From Virgisporangium aliadipatigenens (lineage in GTDB: Bacteria > Actinomycetota > Actinomycetes > Mycobacteriales > Micromonosporaceae), in contig NZ_BOPF01000007.1 in NCBI RefSeq assembly GCF_016863615.1, positions 186,001-250,000 of the forward strand: a DNA stretch of 64,000 nt, written 5' to 3'. The translations under genes were made by a program, and so were the position numbers. This document shows, in pieces, positions 19,097-27,110 of the stretch; the first letter of the stretch is position 1, and every line of letters starts with the position of its first letter. The notes under the pieces were generated by a model. It had not been told where the DNA came from. It worked only from the letters and a program-made list of their open reading frames with translations, and ran no database searches.

Positions 19097-20797
19097 TCAC
19101 TCGAACTCGCGCACCGCGTCGATCGAGGCGCCGTGCGGCGTGTTCGCCTCCCGTTCGATCATGATCTCCACCAGCACCGGGCGGCTCGTCGCCACGGCCT
19201 CCTTGCGCGCCCACTCGATCGCGTCGCGGATCTCGCCGGGCTTGAACACCCGCCGCCCGGCGCACCCGTACGCCTCCATGATCTTCACGTTGTCGGTGCC
19301 GAAGGTGTCGTAGTGGATGTCCACCTCGAAATTGATCCCGTAGGGCAGTTCGGCCTGCCGGATCAGCCCCAGGTACTCGTTGTTCAGCATGATCAGCACG
19401 AACGGCACGTCGTACTGCGCCGCCACGGCCAACTCCTCGACCAGGAACTGGAACGAGTAGTCGCCCACGACGCCGACCACCTCGGCGGCCGGCTCGGTGT
19501 GCTTGAGCGCCTTCTTCACCCCGATCGCCGCCGGGATCTCCCAGCCGAGCGGGCCGGCCTGCCCGCACACGTGGTAGCGGCGCGGGCGGTGCACCTTCTG
19601 GTGCTGGCCGCCCCAGATCTGGTACAGCCCGATGGCCGTCACGAAGTACGTGTCCGGCCCGAAGATCTCGTTGATCTCCTTGTACACGCGGGGTGCCTTC
19701 ACCGGAACGCTGTCGAAGTCCTCCCGCCGGGTGAGCGTCGCGCGCAGCTGGCGGACCCGTTCGGTCCACTCGCCGGGGGTCCGTCCGGCGGCGCGGCGGC
19801 GCGCCAGGTCCAGCAGCGCCCGCAGGAACAGCCGCGCGTCGGCCACCACCCCGAGGTCCGGTTCGAAGACCCGGCCGAGCTGCGTCGGTTCGACGTCGAC
19901 GTGCACGAACGTGCGACCGCCGCGGTACACGTCGAGCGCACCGGTGTGCCGGTCGCCGAAGCGCGCGCCGACGGCCAGCACGAGGTCGGACTCCAGGAAC
20001 GACGCGTTGCCGTAGCGCTGCGACGTCTGGATGCCGGTCATCCCGGCGTGCAGCGGGTGGTCGTCGTCGAGCGCGCCCTTGCCCATCAGCGTGACCTGCA
20101 CCGGCACCTGCAGGTACTCGGCGAGCGCGCGCAGTTCGGCGGAGGCGTCGGCGAGCACCACCCCGCCGCCGGCGAGGATCAGCGGGCGTTGCGCGGCGAG
20201 CAGCATGTCCAGCGCCCGTTCGACCCGGGGCGGGTGCGGCTCCACAGTGGACACCGGCAGCGGAGCGTCCACAGTGGAGTCCCACTCGATCTCCTGCCGT
20301 TGCACGTCCAGCGGCAGGTCGATGAGCACCGGCCCGGGCCGTCCCGAACGCGCCACCCGGAACGCCTCACGGAAGATCCAGGGCGCCTGGGCGGCCTCCT
20401 TCACCTGCACCGCCCACTTGGTGACCGGTGTCGCGATCGCCACGATGTCGACCGCCTGGAACGCCTCCTGGTGCAGCTTGCTCGACACCGCCTGCCCGGT
20501 GACGCACAGGATCGGGATGGAGTCCGCCTGCGCGGTGTACAGGCCGGTGATCATGTTCGTGCCGGCCGGGCCGGAGGTGCCGACGGCGACGCCGACGTTG
20601 CCGGTCACCCGGGACCAGCCGTCGGCCATGTGCGTGGCGCCCTCCTCGTGCCGCACGATGAGATGTTCGATGCGGCCGTCGGTCTCCAGCGCCGCGTAGA
20701 ACGGCAGGATGGCCGCGCCGGGGCAGCCGAACACGGTGTCGACGCCTTCCGAGCGCAGCACGTCGACGACGGCCTGCATGACGGGGACCCTGGGCAT
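19097..20797 (-). CDS. gcl: Glyoxylate carboligase (tartronate-semialdehyde synthase), Glu51 variant
   Basis: 566-aa ThDP/FAD enzyme joining two glyoxylates into tartronate semialdehyde and CO2. It follows E. coli Gcl closely: FGCPGAAILPFY, TSGPAGTNMITGLY, PLGWEIPAAIGV, GDYSFQFLVEEL and LNNEYLGLIRQ. Length and gene order (hyi-glxR-gcl) also fit. The odd point is residue 51: E. coli Gcl has Val51 in RHVEGASH where other ThDP enzymes have Glu; here the codons read RHEEGATH, so Glu is back. This may alter cofactor activation or substrate range, so a related carboligase is possible. AGGAGG lies about 8 nt before ATG 20797. It is the last gene of an operon starting at the hyi operator. Confidence 0.85.
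   Translation of the reverse strand: MPRVPVMQAVVDVLRSEGVDTVFGCPGAAILPFYAALETDGRIEHLIVRHEEGATHMADGWSRVTGNVGVAVGTSGPAGTNMITGLYTAQADSIPILCVTGQAVSSKLHQEAFQAVDIVAIATPVTKWAVQVKEAAQAPWIFREAFRVARSGRPGPVLIDLPLDVQRQEIEWDSTVDAPLPVSTVEPHPPRVERALDMLLAAQRPLILAGGGVVLADASAELRALAEYLQVPVQVTLMGKGALDDDHPLHAGMTGIQTSQRYGNASFLESDLVLAVGARFGDRHTGALDVYRGGRTFVHVDVEPTQLGRVFEPDLGVVADARLFLRALLDLARRRAAGRTPGEWTERVRQLRATLTRREDFDSVPVKAPRVYKEINEIFGPDTYFVTAIGLYQIWGGQHQKVHRPRRYHVCGQAGPLGWEIPAAIGVKKALKHTEPAAEVVGVVGDYSFQFLVEELAVAAQYDVPFVLIMLNNEYLGLIRQAELPYGINFEVDIHYDTFGTDNVKIMEAYGCAGRRVFKPGEIRDAIEWARKEAVATSRPVLVEIMIEREANTPHGASIDAVREFE
20241..20252. repeat. Iterated 12-mer TCCACAGTGGAC, copy 2
   Basis: Exact copy inside gcl. A near-copy, TCCACAGTGGAG, follows at 20268-20279. 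Confidence 0.6.
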
Positions 20798-20808
20798 GCG
20801 TGTGCCTC

Positions 20809-21684
20809 CTAGCGGCCGGAGACGGACTCGAGGACGGTCAGCAGTGCGGAGTGGTCCTGCCCGCCGTGCCCCTGGGCGCGGGCGGCGGCCACCAGTTGGG
20901 CGACGAGGCCGGACACCGGCAGCGCCACGTTCGCGCGGCGGGCGGCGTCCAGCACGATGCCCATGTCCTTGTGGTGCAGGTCGATCCGGAAGCCGGGCGT
21001 GAACTCGCGGGCCAGCATCGAGGCGCGCTTCAGGTCGAGGATGCGGCTCGCGGCCAACCCTCCACCGAGGACGTTCAGGCCGGCCTCGGCGTCCACCCCG
21101 GAGGCGTCCAGCAGCACGATGGCCTCGCTGACGAGCGCGTAGATTCCGGCGACGACGAGCTGGTTGGCCGCCTTCACGACCTGCCCGGCGCCGTGGCCGC
21201 CGACGTGCACCACGGTCCTGCCGAGCACGTCGAACAGCGGCCGCGCGGCGGCGAAGTCGGCCGCGTGCCCACCGACCATGATGGACAGTGCGGCCTGTTT
21301 CGCACCGGCCTCCCCGCCCGAGACCGGGGCGTCGAGCACCCGGACGTCGCGCGTGGCGGCCGCTTCGGCGATCGCCACGGAGGTCTCCGGGCGGATGGTG
21401 CTCATGTCGACGAGCAGGGTCCGCGGCCGCGCGTGCGCGAGCACCCCGCCGTCGCCGAGCACCACCCGTTCCACCTGGGGGTGGTCGGGGAGCATGGTGA
21501 CGACGACGTCCGCGTCCGCGACCGCCTCGGCAACCGACCCGGCCGCCTTGCCGCCCGCGGCGACGAGCCGGTCGACCCCCGCCGGAGCCACGTCGTAGCC
21601 CGTCACGTCGTAGCCGGCGGTCACGAGGTGGCCCGCCATGGGGGAGCCCATGATGCCCAGGCCGACGAAACCGATGTGCCTCAT
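20809..21684 (-). CDS. glxR: Tartronate semialdehyde reductase (2-hydroxy-3-oxopropionate reductase)
   Basis: 291-aa beta-hydroxyacid dehydrogenase that reduces tartronate semialdehyde to D-glycerate. It has the NAD(P) motif GFVGLGIMGSPMAGHL at residues 5-20, the substrate motif DAPVSGGEAGA, and the catalytic Lys171 in GQVVKAANQ. Length is typical (291-296). The start ATG 21684 overlaps the hyi stop as ATGA and follows GAAGGAG. The frame is open far upstream, but the conserved N-terminus fixes the start. Gene spacing to gcl is 11 nt, so the three genes form one operon. A glycerate kinase, needed next, is not in the window. Confidence 0.92.
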   Translation of the reverse strand: MRHIGFVGLGIMGSPMAGHLVTAGYDVTGYDVAPAGVDRLVAAGGKAAGSVAEAVADADVVVTMLPDHPQVERVVLGDGGVLAHARPRTLLVDMSTIRPETSVAIAEAAATRDVRVLDAPVSGGEAGAKQAALSIMVGGHAADFAAARPLFDVLGRTVVHVGGHGAGQVVKAANQLVVAGIYALVSEAIVLLDASGVDAEAGLNVLGGGLAASRILDLKRASMLAREFTPGFRIDLHHKDMGIVLDAARRANVALPVSGLVAQLVAAARAQGHGGQDHSALLTVLESVSGR

Positions 21685-22484
21685 GAGTGCTCCTTCACTC
21701 GTAGCCAGCCGAAACTGTCCACAGTGGACACCGAGGGGACGTATTCCAGGCCGACGTGGCCGGTGTACCCGGCCGCGCCGAGCGCCGTCAGGAGGCCGCG
21801 CACGTCGAGCGCGCCGGTGCCGGGCTCGTGCCGGCCGGGCGCGTCGGCGAGCTGCACGTGCCCGATCCGGCCGATGAGACCGCGCACCACCGCGCCGAGG
21901 TCGTCGCCGTTGACGGCCAGGTGGTAGAGGTCGGCGAGCAGCCGCAGGTTGGTGCGGCGCGGCAACCGGTCCAGCACCGCGAGGGCGTCGGCCGCCCGCC
22001 GCAACGGGTAGCGGGGCGCGCCGCTGAGCGGTTCGAGCAGCACGCTCGCCCCGATGCGCGCGGCCGCCTCGCCGGCGAAGGTGAGGTTCTCCAGCGCGAG
22101 TTCGTCCTGGGCGGCCGGGGCGTAGCCGTCGACCCGGTTGCCGTAGAGCGCGTTGAACGCCGGGCAACCGAGCCGTTCGGCGATGTCGATGGCGACCGCG
22201 ACGGAGTCGCGGAACTCGGCCCGCCGGCCGGGCCAGGAGAGCAGGCCGCGGTCGCCGGCCGGCAGGTCGCCGGCGAAGAAGTTCAGCCCGACGAGGGAGA
22301 CGCCGGCCGCGGCGACGGCGTCCACGAAACGGTCCACGTCGGCGTCGTCCGGTACGGCCACGGGAAAGGGCCACCAGAACTCGATGGCGTCGAAGCCGGC
22401 GGCGCGGGCCGCGGCGGGGCGTTCCAGCAGGGGGAGCTCGGTGAACAGGATCGACAGGTTGACGTCGAAGCGCAGGCCGTCCAT
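21681..22484 (-). CDS. hyi: Hydroxypyruvate isomerase family protein
   Basis: 267-aa TIM-barrel sugar-phosphate-isomerase-like enzyme. It resembles Hyi (RFDVNLSILFTELP, GLNFFAGDLPAGDRGLL, EPLSG, ADLYHL, HVQLADAPGRHEPGTG, GLEYVP), which interconverts hydroxypyruvate and tartronate semialdehyde. ATG 22484 was preferred to the GTG at 22490, which lies in the operator. There is no Shine-Dalgarno and the operator ends just upstream, so the message may be leaderless. First gene of the hyi-glxR-gcl operon. Confidence 0.87.
   Translation of the reverse strand: MDGLRFDVNLSILFTELPLLERPAAARAAGFDAIEFWWPFPVAVPDDADVDRFVDAVAAAGVSLVGLNFFAGDLPAGDRGLLSWPGRRAEFRDSVAVAIDIAERLGCPAFNALYGNRVDGYAPAAQDELALENLTFAGEAAARIGASVLLEPLSGAPRYPLRRAADALAVLDRLPRRTNLRLLADLYHLAVNGDDLGAVVRGLIGRIGHVQLADAPGRHEPGTGALDVRGLLTALGAAGYTGHVGLEYVPSVSTVDSFGWLRVKEHS
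21718..21729. repeat. Iterated 12-mer TCCACAGTGGAC, copy 3
   Basis: Exact copy near the 3' end of hyi; the minus strand reads Val-Ser-Thr-Val-Asp. Confidence 0.6.
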
Positions 22485-22489
22485 CAACA

Positions 22490-22507
22490 CATACTGTATG
22501 CAGTATG
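22490..22507. promoter_or_regulatory. Locus operator copy F (hyi-glxR-gcl operon)
   Basis: CATACTGTATGCAGTATG, an 18-bp palindrome with one central mismatched pair, contains ACTGTATGCAGT (11 of 12). It lies 6 nt upstream of the hyi ATG. Confidence 0.75.
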
Positions 22508-22532
22508 TGCAGGGGTCAACCCGTTCGGGACG

Positions 22533-23681
22533 TCACGTCGAGGAACAGTCCCTGACCCAGACGATCCCGTCGACGCCGGCGAGCCGGGCCGGGTCCAGCG
22601 GGAAGTAGCCGAACCAGTCCTGCGGACGGGCGCGCTCCGCCTTCACCGACCGCGGGTCCACCACGAACCGATCCCCGGGCAACGCGTACAGCTGCCCCTC
22701 GATCGTGTCGGCGGGCGGCTCCCCGACGCCGTGCCCCGGGATCGTGCCGAGCGCACCGGCCACGAACCGGTACTCCGGACCCAGGTGCGCCCGCACGATC
22801 GCGCCGGAGCTCCACCACTCCAGCTCCATGCCGCCCATCTTCATCGTGCTCGGTTCGCGGTGCAGGTGCAGGTTGTGCGTGTGCACCAGGGTCGGCACCC
22901 GCGCGGCGAGGGCGAGGATGTTGTCGGCGATGATCGAGGCGCGCACGCCGAGCAGCCGCGTCATGCGGGCCGGCGTCGGGTCGGCCATCCAGTGGTGGTA
23001 GCGCAGCAGCGCGGTGGCGGCGCGCGCGTAGAGCCGGGCCCGGTCGAGGCCGCGCGTCAGCTGCGGCGTGAAGGCCGAGAGCAGCGCCGTCAGGTCGTCG
23101 GCGATCAGCCGCAGCTCCCGCGCCTGCGGCGAGCGCCCGAACGACCTCGTCGGGTCCGCCACGGCCGCCTCGTCGGTCCAGCGGTCGTCCTCGCCGGCCA
23201 ACGTCTCGATGTGCGCGGCGGTGCAGGGCAGCAGCGTCGGGTCGAGCAGACCCGCCAGGTAGGCGTGCAGGTCCAGCAGCACCCGCCGGGGGCTCTCCCC
23301 GTAGGAGATCTCCTGGGCGCCGTCCAGGCCGGCGAAGCGCACCCGGTCGTGCGCCGGGCGGTCCGCGTTGAACTCGCGCATCCACGCCACCAGCGCGCGG
23401 TTGCCGGCGCCGGCGCCGAAGCCGTGGCTGAAGCCGCGGGCCATCACGTCGTCGAGGTCGCCCTCCCCGGTCGTGACGTAGTCGTCGACGATCAGGCCGC
23501 GCAGGCAGTCGCTCTCGATGCCGACCGCACGGTAGCCGGCCTCCTCGATCAGCCGGGTGAACAGGTCGTTGCGCGCGCGCAGGAGTTCGTCCTGCCAGTG
23601 GGTGGGCTCACCGAGGGCGAGCACGCGCGGACGGGTCGGGAGCAGCCGCAGAACCGCGGCCGCCGAGATGTCGTCAACCAT
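22533..23681 (-). CDS. Erythromycin esterase family protein
   Basis: 382-aa protein of the erythromycin esterase (Ere) family. The N-terminus has LALGEPTHW with His28 at the position of the catalytic His, followed by GIESD; later HTHNLHLHRE and MGG(M)ELEWW match conserved blocks. Characterised members hydrolyse the macrolide lactone, but many homologues have no known substrate. It is divergent from a double-MerR regulator with 58 nt between starts, a typical drug-responsive arrangement. Resistance is plausible but not shown. Confidence 0.8.
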   Translation of the reverse strand: MVDDISAAAVLRLLPTRPRVLALGEPTHWQDELLRARNDLFTRLIEEAGYRAVGIESDCLRGLIVDDYVTTGEGDLDDVMARGFSHGFGAGAGNRALVAWMREFNADRPAHDRVRFAGLDGAQEISYGESPRRVLLDLHAYLAGLLDPTLLPCTAAHIETLAGEDDRWTDEAAVADPTRSFGRSPQARELRLIADDLTALLSAFTPQLTRGLDRARLYARAATALLRYHHWMADPTPARMTRLLGVRASIIADNILALAARVPTLVHTHNLHLHREPSTMKMGGMELEWWSSGAIVRAHLGPEYRFVAGALGTIPGHGVGEPPADTIEGQLYALPGDRFVVDPRSVKAERARPQDWFGYFPLDPARLAGVDGIVWVRDCSST

Positions 23682-23739
23682 GCCCTCAACGCTATCGTTG
23701 AACCTACGGTGGAGACTTTGGCCCGAAAGCAGTCGAGCG

Positions 23740-24501
23740 ATGGCGGAAAAGTTTCAAAGGCCGGTCGACCTGGCTCGGCGGCACGGCCTGTCCACGCAGG
23801 CGGTGCGCAACTACGAGGACGCCGGCATCCTGCCGCCCGCCGCGCGCACCGTGTCCGGCTACCGCGCCTACACGCCGCGGCACGCGGGGGCGCTCGACGC
23901 GTTCCTGGCGCTGCTGCCCGGGCACGGTCACCGGGCCGCCACGGCGATCATGCGGGCGGTCCACCGCGACGCGACGGAGGAGGCGCTGCGCCTGCTCGAT
24001 GAGAGCCACGTGCAGCTCCTGGAGGACCGGCTGCTGCTGGAGGCCGTCGAGGCCGCGCTGCGCGGCGTGGCGTCGGTGACGACGGCGTCGGAGCGGGGGG
24101 ACACGTTCATCGGGCCGCTCGCGCGCCGGCTCGGCGTCAAACCCGCGACGCTGCGCAAGTGGGAACGCGCCGGCCTCCTGACGCCGCGCCGCGACCCGCG
24201 CACCGGCTACCGCGTCTACGGCGCCGCCGAGGTGCGCGACGCCCGCCTGGCGCACCAGCTCCGGCGCGGCGGCTACCCGCTGGCCCGGATCGCGGTCGTG
24301 ATCGCGCAGGTGCGCACCGCCAAGGGGATCGGCCCCCTGGAATCCACCCTGGACGACTGGCGGGACCGGCTCACGACCCGCGGCCGCGCGATGCTCGGCG
24401 GCGCCGCCGCCCTGCACACGTACCTCGCGAGCTTCGACGCGGCTGATCCTCCCGCGCCGACCCGGCACCGCCACGGGCGCGGCGCGGCCGGGTCCGGGTG
24501 A
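23740..24501 (+). CDS. Double MerR-type HTH regulator (TioE-like)
   Basis: 253-aa regulator with two MerR HTH units in one chain: residues about 6-70 (LARRHGLSTQAVRNYEDAGI, then GYRAYTPRHAGAL) and about 115-190 (LARRLGVKPATLRKWERAGL, then GYRVYGAAEVRDARL). The tandem form resembles TioE-family regulators. I chose ATG 23740; the open frame upstream overlaps the divergent esterase gene. It probably controls that gene from the shared 58-nt region. The C-terminal His/Arg-rich tail is unremarkable. Confidence 0.82.
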   Translation: MAEKFQRPVDLARRHGLSTQAVRNYEDAGILPPAARTVSGYRAYTPRHAGALDAFLALLPGHGHRAATAIMRAVHRDATEEALRLLDESHVQLLEDRLLLEAVEAALRGVASVTTASERGDTFIGPLARRLGVKPATLRKWERAGLLTPRRDPRTGYRVYGAAEVRDARLAHQLRRGGYPLARIAVVIAQVRTAKGIGPLESTLDDWRDRLTTRGRAMLGGAAALHTYLASFDAADPPAPTRHRHGRGAAGSG

Positions 24502-24590
24502 CCGTCCCGGGTGGACGGTTCACTCTGGAACCTCACGGATGGCGGATGCTCGGTCGAGGGTTTCGCCGTCGGCTGCGATATGAGTGGACC

Positions 24591-25343
24591 ATGACCTTGT
24601 CCGTCCATGATCTCGCGCCGCAGACGGCCAACCTGCGCGCCCACTGGGTCGCCTGGGGCGGCGCGCCCGACCCCGACGACGCGCTGGTGTACTACCGCAG
24701 CGGCCTGCAGCACCCCATGCTCAACGGCGTGCTGCGGCTGCGCGACCGGCCGCTCGACGAGGCGGCCACCGAGGTCGAACGGCGCCTCGCGGGCCTGCCG
24801 TGGCGCTGGTGGGTCGGGCCCGACAGCGATCCCGGGGTGGCCGCGGGCCTCGCCGCACGCGGGTACGTCCGCCGCGGCGCAGTGCCGATCATGGCGATGG
24901 GGCTCGACCGGATCCCGGAACCACCGCTGCCGGACGGCCTCACGATCGCCCGGTCCGACGCGGCGGAGTACGTCGGCGCCTACGCGGGGCCGTTCGGCGT
25001 CCCGCCCGAGCTGCTCGAGGCCACCGTCGACGCCGAACGCCGGCTGCGCACCGACCTCGGCACGCTGATCCGGCTGGTCGGCCGGGTCGACGGCCGCGCG
25101 GTCGCCGCGGCCGCGGTGCTCCTCACCGGCGAGGTGGCGGGCCTGTACTGGATCGCCACCGACGCGGCCCACCGGCAGAAGGGCATCGCCGCCGCGCTCA
25201 CGGCCGCCGCGATGGCGGCCGGACGCGAACACGGCGGGTCGATCTGCACGCTCCAGGCCAGCAGCCTCGGCGAGCCGGTCTACCGCCGGCTCGGCTTCGC
25301 GACGGTCGCCGAGATACAGGCCTTCACACTGCCTGCCGACTAG
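24591..25343 (+). CDS. GNAT-family N-acetyltransferase, 3' end at an IS boundary
   Basis: 250-aa acetyltransferase. The C-terminal half has the acetyl-CoA motif WIATDAAHRQKGIAAALTAA and the last strand region VYRRLGFATVAEIQAF. ATG 24591 was preferred over a start at 24498, which would add an unlikely leader. The stop TAG (25341-25343) falls inside the left terminal repeat of the IS982-type element, so the insertion may have supplied the stop codon and trimmed a few C-terminal residues. The domain looks complete. Substrate unknown. Confidence 0.8.
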   Translation: MTLSVHDLAPQTANLRAHWVAWGGAPDPDDALVYYRSGLQHPMLNGVLRLRDRPLDEAATEVERRLAGLPWRWWVGPDSDPGVAAGLAARGYVRRGAVPIMAMGLDRIPEPPLPDGLTIARSDAAEYVGAYAGPFGVPPELLEATVDAERRLRTDLGTLIRLVGRVDGRAVAAAAVLLTGEVAGLYWIATDAAHRQKGIAAALTAAAMAAGREHGGSICTLQASSLGEPVYRRLGFATVAEIQAFTLPAD

Positions 25344-26321
25344 ATGAGTAAGTCCTAAGTCGGCCCTGGTGTGGGGGGATGGCGAAGGGTGTCGATGATC
25401 CGTTTGTGACGACAGACCTCAACACCCTTCTGACCGCACTGTACGTGAAGATCGATGACTGGCTGGGACGGCCACGTAGGACCGGTCGCCCGCCGATGCT
25501 CTCGGATGCCGAACTGCTCACGATGGCGGTGGCGCAGGTCCTGCTCGGCGTGCGTTCCGAGGCGCGCTGGCTGCGGTTTCTGCCCCGGGTACTGCCCGGG
25601 GCGTTTCCGTACCTGCCCGGCCAGTCCGGCTACAACAAGCGTCTGCGCGCGGCGGTGCCGCTGCTGAGACGCGCGATCCGCGCCGTCGCGACCGACACCG
25701 ATCTGTGGTCCGACACGACCTGGATCATCGACTCGACCCCGGTCGAGTGCGGCCGCTCCCGCGCCACGGCGAAACGCTCGAACCTGGCCGGATGGGCCGG
25801 CTACGGCTACTGCTCGTCACACTCACGGTTCTTCTGGGGACTACGACTGCATCTGATCTGTACCCCGTCCGGCCTGCCGGTCACGTGGGCACTGGCCACA
25901 CCGAAGATCGACGAACGGCAAGTCCTGACCGCCGTCCTGGACCACGACCCGAACCTGCTCAGCGACCGGCCCGGTCTCCTGATCCTCGCCGACAAGGGCT
26001 ACGTCTCGGCCGAACTGGACCGGTGGCTGACCGATCGTGGGGTTCGGCTACTGAGACCGTCCTACCGCAACCGGACCCCACGACCGGGCGAACACCTACT
26101 CAAATCCGTCCGCCAACTTATCGAGTCGGTCAACGACACCCTCAAAGGCCAACTCGACCTCGAACTCCACGGCGGACGCAGCGACGCAGGCGTGACCGCC
26201 CGCGTCGCGCAACGACTCCTCGCGATGACCGCCGCCATCTGGCACAACCGCGCCACCGGCCAACCCGTCACCCGCTCACTAACCGCCTACGACCACTAAC
26301 CAATAGGACTTACTCGTCTAG
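25340..26321 (+). mobile_element. IS982-family insertion sequence, apparently intact
   Basis: 982-bp element bounded by 18-bp inverted repeats with 17 matches: CTAGATGAGTAAGTCCTA at 25340-25357 and its complement at 26304-26321. It contains one full-length transposase gene. The outermost CTAG may be target sequence and not element. Its right end touches the MITE-like element beginning at 26319. Confidence 0.82.
25379..26299 (+). CDS. IS982-family transposase
   Basis: 306-aa DDE transposase. The first Asp is in WIIDSTPVECGRSR, followed by GYGYCSSHSRFFWGLRLHL (the IS982 block with Gly-Tyr-Cys). The second Asp is in LLILADKGYVS, and the Glu comes with KSVRQLIESVNDTLKGQLDL near the C-terminus. 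Length is normal for the family and there is no frameshift, so the element may be active. Confidence 0.88.
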   Translation: MAKGVDDPFVTTDLNTLLTALYVKIDDWLGRPRRTGRPPMLSDAELLTMAVAQVLLGVRSEARWLRFLPRVLPGAFPYLPGQSGYNKRLRAAVPLLRRAIRAVATDTDLWSDTTWIIDSTPVECGRSRATAKRSNLAGWAGYGYCSSHSRFFWGLRLHLICTPSGLPVTWALATPKIDERQVLTAVLDHDPNLLSDRPGLLILADKGYVSAELDRWLTDRGVRLLRPSYRNRTPRPGEHLLKSVRQLIESVNDTLKGQLDLELHGGRSDAGVTARVAQRLLAMTAAIWHNRATGQPVTRSLTAYDH

Positions 26322-26484
26322 GTCCTGTCTCGCGGACCACGCCGGCCTGCGGCGGACTCAGACGCCGCCCGGCCGCACGCCGGTCACACCCGGATACGAC
26401 ACCGGTATCCGGGCGCGCCCGGCGCACACCCAGCCGACCCCTGAGCCTCGCCTCGGCTCGACGTGATCCACGAGACAGGCCCTA
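26319..26484. mobile_element. MITE-like non-coding element next to the IS
   Basis: 166-bp segment with 22-bp terminal inverted repeats (26319-26340 and 26463-26484, 19 matches, core CCTGTCTCG), starting and ending in TAG/CTA. There is no gene inside. The ends look like those of IS elements that duplicate TA or CTAG targets. It is not related to the IS982 ends, so it must be moved by another transposase. Its right end supplies the stop codon of the DinB-type gene. Confidence 0.65.
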
Positions 26485-27066
26485 ACGGAACTTCTCCGCG
26501 GTCGTCTGCAGCGTCGCGTGATGCCCCACCCAGTCGAACTCGTCCGGCCCCGGCATGTTGGACATCCCGGCCCGGTGCCCGGTCGCCCCGTCGATGAGTT
26601 CGCGCACGATGTCGGCGTGGCCGGCGTGCCGGTGCGTCTCGGCCGTCATGTGGACCAGGATCTGGTGCAGCGTCACCGGATTGCGGTCCGCCGGCCACCA
26701 CGGCACCCGGCCCTCCGCGTCCAGCGGCAGCGCCTCGATCGTGGCGTCGGAGTGCGCCCACGCCCGACGGTAGAGGTCGGTCAGGTACTCCCGGGACTCG
26801 TCCGCGGTGGCCCACATGTCGGCGCCGCGCGGCGCGTCGTCGGCGTACCACGGGATCTCCTCCGGGAACGGCCGCCCGAAGCACTCGCCGAAGTACTCGG
26901 CGTCCACCCCCGCCAGGTGCTTCACCAGACCGAGAAGGTTGGTGCCGGTGGGTACCAGCGGCCGGCGCACGTCGTAGTCGGAGAGGCCGTCGAGCTTCCA
27001 CAGCAGAGCCTCGCGGGCCGTCCTGAGATAGCGGTGCAGGTCCGCCTTCATCGCGTCGTGGTCCAC
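26482..27066 (-). CDS. DinB/DUF664-family protein
   Basis: 194-aa four-helix-bundle protein of the DinB/DUF664 group. Metal-type His residues are in LVKHLAGVDAEYF and in HMTAETHRHAGHADIVREL, a strong family signature. Relatives include thiol (mycothiol/bacillithiol) transferases, but most are uncharacterised. GTG 27066 was chosen for its better upstream context; ATG 27051 is the alternative. The stop TAG lies in the terminal repeat of the MITE-like element, so the original C-terminus may have differed. Divergent from the hypothetical gene at 27111. Confidence 0.75.
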   Translation of the reverse strand: MDHDAMKADLHRYLRTAREALLWKLDGLSDYDVRRPLVPTGTNLLGLVKHLAGVDAEYFGECFGRPFPEEIPWYADDAPRGADMWATADESREYLTDLYRRAWAHSDATIEALPLDAEGRVPWWPADRNPVTLHQILVHMTAETHRHAGHADIVRELIDGATGHRAGMSNMPGPDEFDWVGHHATLQTTAEKFR

Positions 27067-27110
27067 CCCGACAGCATCCCATCGAGGCGCCGTATCGGAC
27101 ACTGGGGGAC

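Noticed and set aside
25340-26484. A single composite transposon carrying the DinB or GNAT gene
   Set aside because: The IS and the MITE-like element have unrelated ends, and each neighbouring gene lies outside the repeats.
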